Assembly (NCBI GenBank): GCA_907163375.1
Contig: CAJQUW010011519.1
Coordinates: 1-64,000 of the forward strand
Origin: Prostheceraeus crozeri
Taxonomy: Eukaryota > Platyhelminthes > Polycladida > Euryleptidae
Length of the DNA stretch: 64,000 nt
Reading direction: 5' to 3'
Shown: one piece after another, positions 34,974 to 43,853 of the stretch
Position numbering within the stretch: the stretch's first letter is position 1
How the letters are laid out: each line of letters starts with the position of its first letter
Made by a program: the position numbers and the translations under genes
Notes under the pieces: model-generated
Seen by the model: the letters and a program-made list of their open reading frames with translations, nothing else
Told to the model about the DNA's origin: nothing
The model's database searches: none

Positions 34974-37900
34974 ATGGTAAGTTGAAAATTTCCTCTCATC
35001 TCCCTCAAACGTGTGACTAATAGCATCTTCCTCAATTTCAGACATCAACTTCATCACCAACGCCCTCTCTTCTCGAGGAAAGTTTAGAGTTATTGAGTCA
35101 AGGTAGGTTGTAACACTACACTGAGGCTTGAACAGAGATGAAAGAATGATTTCTCTTTCAGGTGATGTGAGTTCCAGCTCAGGACTCTCGCGGCAAGGCA
35201 ACGAGTGGGAATGTGCCGACTGCGGACATATGTTTACAAGGAAGCACAGTCTCCTTCGACACATCAAACAACGTGTGTGTCAACGCAAAGCGGCGTCAAT
35301 CTCCGGAGGTGAAGTTGATTCTGACGATGACATCTCCTTTCCTTGCGATTTGTGCCCTCTTTCTTTTGATAGTCACTTTCAGCGATCTTCGCACAGACTT
35401 CAACACACACATGCAAATGATCACTACACCAACGGTACCTCTACCATCTCCCTCATTAATGTTTCACATAATAATTTAGTACGCGACTACTGCATGGAGT
35501 CCAATACTCAAATTGTAGATTTTCCTGAGTGGCTCCTTCAAAATTCTAACATTATCGAAGCGCTCTTCAATAATTTAGACAATTTTAGAATGAAGGCGCT
35601 CATCTACCTTAAACTAAAATATATTAAAATAGATTTTCAAACGGGTCAAGTGACGGAGAGAATACAGTTTCATATTCCTTCCTCTTCCGCAACCGAAGTT
35701 GTAGACTGCGAGTCTTGGCTAAATTTTCACATTCAATGTTTAAAATCAAATGTAGATAAATTCAATCAACGCGACAGCGCTCTCATTTTTGATGGTGTGG
35801 ACTCAGCCATATTCAAAATTTCCCTATTAGAAAGTCATGCAGCTCGAGGCACATTTAAACTTCCAAAAACGTTGTATAATAAGAAAGCTGTCATCAATGT
35901 TGATTGTAAATCACAGTGTTTCAAATATGCAGTCCTATCCATCCTTCACTATAATGATATCAACGCGCATCGAGATCGCACCTATAGCTATAGACAGTGG
36001 GAGGATGAACTAGACTTTGAAGGTTGTGATAGTAACAACATGAAAATCAAAGATGTAGAAACGTTCGAAAAACATAATAAGATTAAAATTGTCGTTCACG
36101 TGTGGGAGAAGGGGTTGAAGGGTGCCCGCTATAATTCACGTTCAACTTGTTATGAACGTGTAGTCAACCTCTTATTAGTAAAACAAGATGATAGCGAGGA
36201 ATGGCACTACTGTGGTATTCCCAAAATCTCTCGCTTGTACACTCACTTGGGGCACTCTAAAAGAGGTGAACATTTTGTATGCGACCGCTGCATCCGCTCA
36301 TTTTGGAGTAAAGATAAATTTGAAACTCACTATGAATGGTGCAAGCGAGGTAAATTACAAATGGAACGCATGCCCAAAGATAAAATATTTTCACATAGGG
36401 ATAATGGTGACGAATTAAGTCCCCTGCGTGTCATTTACGCAGACATAGAATGCTACATTGATGATATCATCCACAAGCCAGCAGCCATATCCTGCTATGA
36501 AGTATGGCATGACCACTTTAGGAATAGACAAAACAAAATGCATACTTGGCAAGGTGAAGATTGCATTTCAAAATTTCTAGAATTTCTCGATAAAGCTGCA
36601 AAATTTCAACAATCATATGATTCCCAATTGCAGCGTAAGTCACTACATATGTCAGATGAAGACAAACAAAAATTTGAAAGTTGCACATCCTGTCCTAAAT
36701 GTCATAAAACGTTTGATGACGATAAAATTAAGAAAGTGCGTGATCATGATCACATCACTGGTAAATTTAGAAACGCACTCTGCTCCAAATGTAACTTTTC
36801 ACTTAGGTTGAGACGTCGTGTACTACCCGTCATTTTTCATAACTTTAAGGGCTATGACAGTCATATGCTCATAAAAGGAGGGTTGAGCCAGATGAAATCG
36901 TGGCAGTTTAATGTAATAGCACAAACGAGAGAAAAATTCATGGCAATGACAGCAAAAGTACCAGTAGATAAAACTAAAGAAAATAAGACAGTCTTCTTCG
37001 AAATAAAATTTTTAGATTCATTTCAATTCATGTCAGCGTCACTAGCTTCTCTCGTTCGTAATCTCAAGTTTCTTCCCCATAGTCAAACTTTAAAGAAACA
37101 CTATCCAAACTTAACGGATGAAATAATCACTCGCAAAGGAGTCTTTCCTTATGCGTATTTTAGCTCAATGTCTAAACTAAATGAAACAACCCTTCCTTCC
37201 ATTGACAAATTCAAAAACGATTTGACGGGTGAAGATTGTCCAGTAGAGGACTATGAACATGCTCAAGAGGCATGGTTAAAATTTAATTGTAAAACGTTTG
37301 GCGATTATATGATCGCTTACTTAGAATTAGATGTCATTTTGCTGGCTGATGTCTTTCAGGAGTTTCGACGAGTGGCATTAGAAGAAGACAAATTAGATCC
37401 TATCCACTTTGTCAGTCTACCAGCCATGTCCTTTAAATCAGCCTTTAAAATGACTGGTGAGACCATTCATCTCTTACAAGACCCGGAGATGTATAATATA
37501 TTTGAGCGCGGAATACGCGGTGGTCTCACATTTGTAAATAAACATCATATAAAATCTGAAACAGTAGGTGATGATCATATCCACCTAAAGTACTATGACC
37601 AAAATAATTTATATGGCAGTTCACTGTCTAAACCACTACCTCATTCCGAGTTTAGTTGGTTAAATCAAAATGAGCTTGAGTATTACTCCAACCCTTCAAA
37701 CATACTGAATATTCCAGATGAAGGTGATTGGGGATATTATTTTGAAGTGGATTTGATTTATCCAAATAGTATTAAAAATAAAACTGCTGATTTCCCACTC
37801 GCACCTGAATCTGGCGAAGTGACTGAAGATATGTTTTCACCATTCATGTCACAATTTCATAATAACTTAACAGAGTGTGGACAGCCAAGGTACAAACCAT

Positions 37901-38946
37901 GCCGCAAACTTTTACTCACCCAATATGATAAGAAAAATTATCTCGTACACTTCTGCATATTAAAATTCTATTTAGAAATGGGCATGCTTCTAAAGTCAGT
38001 TCACCGCATTATCAAATTTAGACAGAAAGCCTTCCTCAAACCCTACATAGATAGTAACAGTCAAAAACGTGCACTCGCCCAAAATAATTTTGAAAAGGAT
38101 TTTTATAAATATAAGAATAATAGTCTATTCGGAAAGACCATGGAGGATGTTAGAAAACGTATGAATTACAAACTAGTCGTTGATGAACAAAAATATCACA
38201 AATTGACCTCATCACCTCTTTTCATTGACAGAGACATCATCGATGAGGATCTTGTAGGTGTTAAAATGATTAAATCAGAAGTTGAGTTGTGCAAACCCAT
38301 CTATATTGGGCAAGCCGTTTTAGATTATTCCAAGCTTGAAATGTATCAACTCTTCTACAAAATATTAAAACCATGCCCTCTCGTAAAAGAGGTTCGCTTG
38401 CTGGGTGGTGATACAGATAGTTTCTTTTTAGGAATTACCACTCAAAAAGATTTAAATTTTAATGAAGTAGGTAAGTCATTAGAAAAATATTTCGATACAT
38501 CTAACTACAATCCCACTCATCCACTCTATTCCATACAGAATAAAGCCAAACTTGGTTGTTTTAAGGATGAAACAGCAGGAAAGGAAATAGATGAAATGAT
38601 TCTCCTCCGTCCTAAAATGTATTCCATGAAACTAAAAGAATGTGCAGATAGTATTAAGCGTGCTAAAGGTATATCAAAATCCATTGTTCATAAAATGAAA
38701 CATCGGTCCTATAAGAAGGCCTATAAAAATAAAACTATAACGTTTGTCAATATGACAATCTTAAAATCTCAAGTTCATACTGTGAAAACGTACACGTTCA
38801 AGAAACGAGCACTTTCGGCATGGGAGGATAAGAGGTGTTGGATAGGACATAACACATCTCTTCCACATGGACATCCTGACACAAACATACCTCCACCCAA
38901 AAGAATAAAACTCACGCTACCACATTCAGGAGATGTATTGACATAA
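34974..38946 (+). CDS. Protein-primed family B DNA polymerase (pPolB), spliced
   Basis: Replicates the linear element from a protein primer. The gene appears to have three exons: the initiator ATG alone at 34974-34976, donor GTAAGT at 34977; exon 2 at 35042-35102; exon 3 from 35162. The frame is kept throughout, giving about 1282 residues. The N-terminus has two C2H2-like fingers (CADCGHMF..., CDLCPLSF...) and a third Cys/His cluster (FVCDRCIRSF). 3'-5' exonuclease motifs are IYADIECY, NFKGYDSHML and YLELDVILLADVF; a Cys/His site (VRDHDHITGKFRNALCSKC) precedes ExoII. Polymerase motifs are YDQNNLYGSSL (A), NNSLFGKTMEDVR (B) and GGDTDSFF (C), all intact. AATAAA follows at 39105. Confidence 0.97.
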
Positions 38947-39125
38947 TCAACTTTAACTCAGTATTTTGATGTTGCTTTTTGTAGATATACATGGTTGTTT
39001 TATGTATCGCATGAGATCGTTTCTTCCTTGTGAATATATGCCTACAGTCAGCCCATTCCCCCTATATCTGTGAAAAGACTTTTTCATATACATATTTTTA
39101 TTTCAATAAACATATCACAATGACT
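38947..39125. terminator. Convergent 3' region with polyadenylation signals
   Basis: Between the polymerase stop and the convergent minus-strand ORF. AATAAA at 39105-39110 serves the plus strand; TTTATT at about 39098 gives AATAAA on the minus strand. Confidence 0.6.
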
Positions 39126-40646
39126 TCACTTTGTTTTCCGAAACACTAAAGTTACGAGGGATTTAGTATCTTTCACATGGATACACTCTTGTAAACCATT
39201 GGTAATTTTGATAGCAATAGAGGGTATAGTTTGTTTGACGACGGGATGATAGAAAATAGATTCAAACATCTTCTCGACTATTCCATATGAAGCGTCTTTA
39301 TCATGAATGAAATCACGTAAAATGTATTCTTTTTTCTCGCCAACAGAAATAGGTAAAATCAAATCACTTTGAATGTAAAGGTGTTGTTCATGTTTATCAA
39401 GTGTCATTGGTGTTTCTATACCAATCGTATGCGCAGCAGCAAACACAGTTTGTAGCATTGAAAAGCCAAAGAGTTTTTTCAAATTTTTACTCAATTGACA
39501 TTGAATGTCATCACCCAGTTTCAGAACAACGCGTTGTTTTTCAATTGAAAACGAAATGTGGTGTGTCTTTACATCATATTTACTTTTCATCACATGCTTC
39601 AACTTCTGTTGTATATAAGGATTTACTACATGAATGAAGCTTTCAACTGTATGATATAGACGCGGCATTATATTGATAGCAACTTTAGATTCTTCATAAG
39701 ACTGGTAAATTTTCTTGATGCGATCGCCATAGATGTCCACCCACCATTCATCATTAACTGAATCAGCTTTAGTGTGATATTCATGAGAACCATACACCAC
39801 ACCGCTTCCAATAATAGGCGTATAATGTCTTACAAAATGACGCAAGGTTGGAGAGAAATAAACTGTAAGTTTGTCATTATATTTCTGAATAACCAACTTA
39901 TTTTTGTCCGCCATAATTTTCTCTCCATACTTCTTACCCACAGTCTCATTCCATCGTTTTACTAACTCAATAAGTGATAAAGGTTGAACACCACGCTTTT
40001 TCAAAATGATGCGTTCTTCACATTCTACAACATCTTCATCAAATATTTTAAATCTATAATGAAATTTGTTGATTCGAGTTGAATAAACTTTTTTAACATT
40101 TGCAGTAGCAATTGACGTTAGATGTAGTCCATGGCCAAAACCGAGATGTGGATAGAATTCATTATCCAACCTCAGCGTAAGACCTTTAGTAAAAGAATGA
40201 AAGCGGAGGAACTGTCTCCCACTCCAATGATAGATAGTAAACTCATAAGCTTTCTGATTTTTATTCTTCATGATGGAAGTATTACCACTGTTGAATGCCT
40301 TAATAATTTTCTCATTCCCAAATGGCTCATAAGAATCTGATTTTATCTGAATCCATTCATAGTTCCACTTTCCATCTGATGTTAAATTGTATGGGAACTG
40401 AAATGCATTATTCATCGTTATTCCATCATGGGTGCGAGGAGTCAATATCATTTCTTCCAAATCATTCACATTCTGAATATTGCTATCATAGCAAATACTA
40501 GAAACGCCAACTTCCCATTCACCTTCTAAATGCAGTGGCCGATTTAATTCTACTCGATAGTCTGATGGTTTATTTTTGGGAAATTTATTCATAGAAGCAT
40601 TACTGGGCAAGTAGATTAGAAACGAGTCCTTATTTTCACTTTCCAT
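39126..40646 (-). CDS. Putative structural protein, paralogue 1 (PSNAS / GEWEVG family)
   Basis: About 506 residues from the ATG at 40646; the frame is open from an ATG at 40676, but a CAAAAG motif lies immediately before that, so the inner start is preferred. The N-terminus reads FLIYLPSNAS...FPKNKPSDYRVEL...LEGEWEVGVS, a layout I associate with proteins carried beside the capsid gene in invertebrate Polintons. The next gene upstream has the same start (YHILLSNAATKRF...LNGNWEVGVTQL) and similar length, so they arose by duplication. Both look like beta-rich soluble proteins with no membrane segment. A virion role (minor capsid, penton or fibre) is inferred, not shown. Confidence 0.75.
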   Translation of the reverse strand: MESENKDSFLIYLPSNASMNKFPKNKPSDYRVELNRPLHLEGEWEVGVSSICYDSNIQNVNDLEEMILTPRTHDGITMNNAFQFPYNLTSDGKWNYEWIQIKSDSYEPFGNEKIIKAFNSGNTSIMKNKNQKAYEFTIYHWSGRQFLRFHSFTKGLTLRLDNEFYPHLGFGHGLHLTSIATANVKKVYSTRINKFHYRFKIFDEDVVECEERIILKKRGVQPLSLIELVKRWNETVGKKYGEKIMADKNKLVIQKYNDKLTVYFSPTLRHFVRHYTPIIGSGVVYGSHEYHTKADSVNDEWWVDIYGDRIKKIYQSYEESKVAINIMPRLYHTVESFIHVVNPYIQQKLKHVMKSKYDVKTHHISFSIEKQRVVLKLGDDIQCQLSKNLKKLFGFSMLQTVFAAAHTIGIETPMTLDKHEQHLYIQSDLILPISVGEKKEYILRDFIHDKDASYGIVEKMFESIFYHPVVKQTIPSIAIKITNGLQECIHVKDTKSLVTLVFRKTK

Positions 40647-40685
40647 ATTATTCACATTGGAAAAATATATTAGCATACTTTTGCA

Positions 40686-42083
40686 TTAACTCTTCATTCG
40701 GAAATGGAGTGTAATACTTGTCACAGCATCTTTATGAAAAGGAATCAACGCACCAGCATCATCATAAATGGCAATATCAATTTGTGGGATGTAGTTTGAT
40801 TTCAGCTTTGTATAATGCACTTTCTTGAAAGTATGCTCAGATAAAATACTGCAGCTTTTTGGCTGGTATGGTATCATTGCTAGCAATGGAGCTTCAACAT
40901 CTCCCACACGTACATCTTCACCAATATTGGAATATATCTGAAAATAGTTAATACGACGCGATAGCGACATGTCTGCGCTAGCTTTGGTTACAGTACCACT
41001 TTTAAAGATATTTTGATCAAAACCCAAAATGTCCATTAGAGTTTTATCCATAATTAGTTCAATACCTTTTCCATTTATAGTGAGAGACAAAGTACCTTCT
41101 TTTTCAGAAAATGAAATATGTTGCTCATTAATCACTTCATTTAAATAATCTACAACCAATTTAACCGAAGTAATAATGCGAGGCATCAACACTCTTGTTT
41201 CATGTAAGAAGCCACCAAAAGGCTCTACACACTTTCTGTATAAAGATACGGCCCATTCTGTATCAAATTGATTTGACCTTTCACATGGTAAATGTTGCAT
41301 ATCAGATTTTCCATGAACAGCTGCAGAACGATGTCGTAAGAACTGATGAAAATCTTTTGAACAAACTAATACTAGATCATCATCATTTAATTTGCTTATT
41401 GCAATATGATTAGATGATTTAATATAAGTCAATGTTGCCACTTGTTTGTCATCAACTCGAAGGAGATAATTAAATTTCTTCAATAATGTTTCAGGAGTCA
41501 TGTTTGTCTTTCTTGGCTTAATCACAATCTTCTTCACCAACGTCTTCTCATTTCTTGGAATAAGATCTACATAATAAGCTTCCTCTCGATATATTAACTG
41601 TTTATGACCACTTATGTGGTAATTAACGTTAAAATTATCATAGCTTGTTAAGGCGCTAGCGAGGTAGCCTAAATCATTTCTTAAACTTGGACTTAAACCA
41701 ACAATCCAATCTTTCTCAACTACATGATGTACATAATTATAATCATCATTGTGCGGAGTAAATTGGACAATATGTTTACACGCTTTATTCAAGAAATCAT
41801 ATATAAACTTTTTACATGATAAGAGATCTTTCTTTGGCCACTGTGGAATGTATACTCGGCACCCCTTTTCACATTGATAAGCAGCTGTACGCCTCATATT
41901 AATAGTCATCACCTCATGATCAAAAGTATAGACACAGTTGCTATAAACAAGTTGAGTGACACCCACTTCCCAATTCCCATTTAGCTGTTGTGCATGATCA
42001 ATGGGAGTAGAAAAGAGTGCGGCTCGATTGCTAGTAAATCTCTTTGTAGCCGCATTGCTAAGCAAAATATGATAAAACGACAT
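40686..42083 (-). CDS. Putative structural protein, paralogue 2 (LSNAA / GNWEVG family)
   Basis: About 465 residues. The first ATG in frame is at 42083; the longer frame starts at a TTG. It shares with its downstream neighbour the N-terminal pattern LSN-A-----F--N------L--P-----G-WEVGV, repeated motifs in the middle (SPSLRNDLGYL versus DNEFYPHLGFG) and the late ILGF / LFGF segments. TGCAAAG lies 25-30 nt before the ATG, and only 35 bp separate it from the divergent PC4-like gene. Same likely virion role as its paralogue; function not proven. Confidence 0.75.
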   Translation of the reverse strand: MSFYHILLSNAATKRFTSNRAALFSTPIDHAQQLNGNWEVGVTQLVYSNCVYTFDHEVMTINMRRTAAYQCEKGCRVYIPQWPKKDLLSCKKFIYDFLNKACKHIVQFTPHNDDYNYVHHVVEKDWIVGLSPSLRNDLGYLASALTSYDNFNVNYHISGHKQLIYREEAYYVDLIPRNEKTLVKKIVIKPRKTNMTPETLLKKFNYLLRVDDKQVATLTYIKSSNHIAISKLNDDDLVLVCSKDFHQFLRHRSAAVHGKSDMQHLPCERSNQFDTEWAVSLYRKCVEPFGGFLHETRVLMPRIITSVKLVVDYLNEVINEQHISFSEKEGTLSLTINGKGIELIMDKTLMDILGFDQNIFKSGTVTKASADMSLSRRINYFQIYSNIGEDVRVGDVEAPLLAMIPYQPKSCSILSEHTFKKVHYTKLKSNYIPQIDIAIYDDAGALIPFHKDAVTSITLHFRMKS

Positions 42084-42118
42084 TTTTATATTGCTAATCT
42101 GCAACTTTGCATAACATC
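42084..42118. promoter_or_regulatory. 35-bp divergent spacer with ATGCAAAGTTG motif
   Basis: The spacer between two divergent start codons contains, on the minus strand, ATGCAAAGTTGCAGATTAGC then AATATAAAA. Similar motifs lie before 45588 (ATGCAAAGTTGTAAC), 40646 (ATGCAAAAGTATGC) and 48592 (GCAAAGACTAAC). I infer a late-type core promoter. Confidence 0.45.
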
Positions 42119-42475
42119 ATGAAGACTTGGATTTTGGACTCTCTACAATATATCAGAGTTGATCGTGATGGAAACGTACATTTCAAAAATTCTCATGGTC
42201 ATACATCAAGAGGAATTACATTAACATGGCGACAATTTGTCAACCTCAATGATATCATGAGGGATTTGGAATATTTTGAAACATTAAGATTCATCTCCTT
42301 GGGTGATCAAGTTTGGCTTCAACATTACAGAAATGAAATTCAAATCTACCATTCTCATTCCGCAAACTGTTTCTCATTTCGCAAATACAATTGGGAGAAG
42401 TATAGAAGATACATACATCGCTCCATCATGACATTTATTCGTCGTGAGTTCATCGCCCTACTATGCAAATCTTAA
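42119..42475 (+). CDS. PC4-like protein 1 (putative ssDNA-binding transcription cofactor)
   Basis: 118 residues from the ATG at 42119 (the open frame begins earlier at TTG). WILDSLQYIRVDRDGNVHF is followed by RGITLTWRQFVNLNDIMRDL, which resembles the PC4/Sub1 fold, where strands lead into a conserved GISLTxxQWxxL helix. A second strand-strand-helix set follows (LGDQVWLQHYRNEIQIYH, then WEKYRRYIHRSI), so two half-units may be fused. PC4 binds single-stranded DNA and promotes transcription; Polinton-type viruses would use it in gene expression or replication. It has a paralogue 22 bp downstream. The family assignment is from pattern only; it may be another small DNA-binding fold. Confidence 0.6.
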   Translation: MKTWILDSLQYIRVDRDGNVHFKNSHGHTSRGITLTWRQFVNLNDIMRDLEYFETLRFISLGDQVWLQHYRNEIQIYHSHSANCFSFRKYNWEKYRRYIHRSIMTFIRREFIALLCKS

Positions 42476-42497
42476 TCAGATATGATTACCACGCACC

Positions 42498-43148
42498 ATG
42501 AGTTGGAAATTAGATTCCCTACAACATATTGAAACGGATCATGATCGAAACGTCTATTTCAAAGATTCAACTGGAAATGTGAGAAGAGAGTTTGTTTTAT
42601 CTTATCGTCATTTTCAATCTCTACATCATATCATGAAGGACTTGAAATACTTCTATATGAAAAGACATTCACGTATTGGAAATCGCATCTGGCTGCGCGT
42701 CAACAATCGGCGAATTCAACTCTATCATTCCCAACTTCATACTAACTTCACATTTCATCAAGGTAGTTGGGAAAAGTATAAAAGGAAGGTACATCGCTCA
42801 ATTTACTCATTCTTTCATCATGAAGCGCCATCGCTACACCATCGTCAACATTCTCCGTCGCTTCAGACTCTACACCAAAATCGATCTCACAACATTACGC
42901 CAACAGCTTCCAAACAGCAAGTATTACCCGGGCCGTCCTCAAATGTTAGTGGTGAAGATGAACAATTCACGGAATCTTCAACTCTTCCCAAATGGGACTG
43001 TACAGATTCTCGGCGCCCTTTCTCATTCATCGGCGCAGTCAATGCGCTTAGAGCTACAGAGACTACTACGTCGGATATGGAAGAGGGAGAGGTGTGTGAT
43101 GTCGAATCTGACTGTGGACAATATGGTGATCTCTACTCAATTGAGTGA
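42498..43148 (+). CDS. PC4-like protein 2 with long polar tail
   Basis: 216 residues. The first ~105 align with the gene just upstream (WKLDSLQHIETDHDRNVYF, REFVLSYRHFQSLHHIM, IGNRIWLRVNNRRIQLYH, WEKYKRKVHRSI), a tandem gene duplication. The remaining ~110 residues are polar, His/Ser/Thr-rich, then acidic (TTTSDMEEGEVCDVESDCG) and are read from DNA that encodes the TBP-like protein in another frame (42820-43148). The tail is probably disordered. It could be a real dual-coding extension or a frame that stays open by chance. Confidence 0.6.
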   Translation: MSWKLDSLQHIETDHDRNVYFKDSTGNVRREFVLSYRHFQSLHHIMKDLKYFYMKRHSRIGNRIWLRVNNRRIQLYHSQLHTNFTFHQGSWEKYKRKVHRSIYSFFHHEAPSLHHRQHSPSLQTLHQNRSHNITPTASKQQVLPGPSSNVSGEDEQFTESSTLPKWDCTDSRRPFSFIGAVNALRATETTTSDMEEGEVCDVESDCGQYGDLYSIE

Positions 43149-43365
43149 CAGTCTATCATTTTTGAAGATTCGTACCAGCAGTTACAGTTTGTGTTATGAA
43201 CCCGAACTTTTTCCTGCAGCTCTCATTAGTTGTTGGTTGCCTGTGCATGTGGCAATCTTTCATAATAGTAAAGTGATCATTACTGGACTAAAATCTCATG
43301 AACAAGCAAATATGATCCTAGACTATCTCATTGAGTATGTACGTACCCAGCGGATTGTAAAATAA
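42820..43365 (+). CDS. TATA-binding-protein-like transcription factor
   Basis: 181 residues from the ATG at 42820, chosen because the domain begins soon after; the frame is open from 42676. Two TBP-type half-repeats are visible. Repeat 1 (about residues 30-80) reads NSKYYPGRPQMLVVKM, then LQLFPNGTVQILGALSHSSAQ and an Arg-rich helix. Repeat 2 (about 95-178) has LTVDNMVIS, then YEPELFPAALIS, VAIFHNSKVIITGLKS and a closing helix. The spacing follows the saddle-shaped TBP core: the Y-P-R/LFP-------I, F-S/G-K/V-TG and helix landmarks are in order in both halves. It would direct transcription from the element's own TATA promoters. AATAAA overlaps the stop codon. The 5' 329 bp overlap the PC4-like ORF in another frame. 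Confidence 0.88.
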   Translation: MKRHRYTIVNILRRFRLYTKIDLTTLRQQLPNSKYYPGRPQMLVVKMNNSRNLQLFPNGTVQILGALSHSSAQSMRLELQRLLRRIWKRERCVMSNLTVDNMVISTQLSDSLSFLKIRTSSYSLCYEPELFPAALISCWLPVHVAIFHNSKVIITGLKSHEQANMILDYLIEYVRTQRIVK

Positions 43366-43391
43366 AAAACAATTTTTCCAACATGATGTTT

Positions 43392-43853
43392 TTATTTCAA
43401 ATCATGATAGAACTTACAAATCATTTTTTCATTAGAGGATGGATTACATGAAAAGTTTTGAATAACAGATGCAAATCGAGATACATGTAAACGTTTTAAG
43501 ATGAAGTACAGTACAAAAGCACCACACGTTGATGAAAGTGGATGTTGTAGTATGCGTTCATTTCGCTGATATTGACGCGTATGTTTTCTCAACCACTGCT
43601 GTGTTGGTATATTTGGAGGTTGAGCAAGAGAGTCAAATAGTTCACCACGTCGGTCTTCTCCAATAAAGATCGCTTTCCAATGCTCACCGCCTAAATTCTG
43701 TGAATGAGTGTTTAGCACAATAAAGATGGGATAGTGATTTACTGCAGGTGGTAAGGTATCGAGTGAATAGACATTATCGAAAGCTTTCAACGTCGCTTCG
43801 TCTGCATTACGCTGCACTTTAGTCTTAATATCGTCAGCAGTCAACCAACTCAT
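43392..43853 (-). CDS. Adenain-like cysteine protease (virion maturation)
   Basis: 153 residues. Catalytic landmarks of the adenovirus/Ulp1-type protease are in order: His in GEHWKAIFIG (about residue 57), Asp in GELFDSLA (about 73), and Cys in SSTCGAFVLYFI (about 110), with a Gln-rich stretch between that may hold the oxyanion Gln. It would cleave precursor capsid and core proteins. Its ATG overlaps the capsid stop in TAATG, so the two are probably expressed from one transcript. AATAAA (minus) lies just past its stop, 27 bp from the convergent TBP-like gene. Confidence 0.92.
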   Translation of the reverse strand: MSWLTADDIKTKVQRNADEATLKAFDNVYSLDTLPPAVNHYPIFIVLNTHSQNLGGEHWKAIFIGEDRRGELFDSLAQPPNIPTQQWLRKHTRQYQRNERILQHPLSSTCGAFVLYFILKRLHVSRFASVIQNFSCNPSSNEKMICKFYHDLK

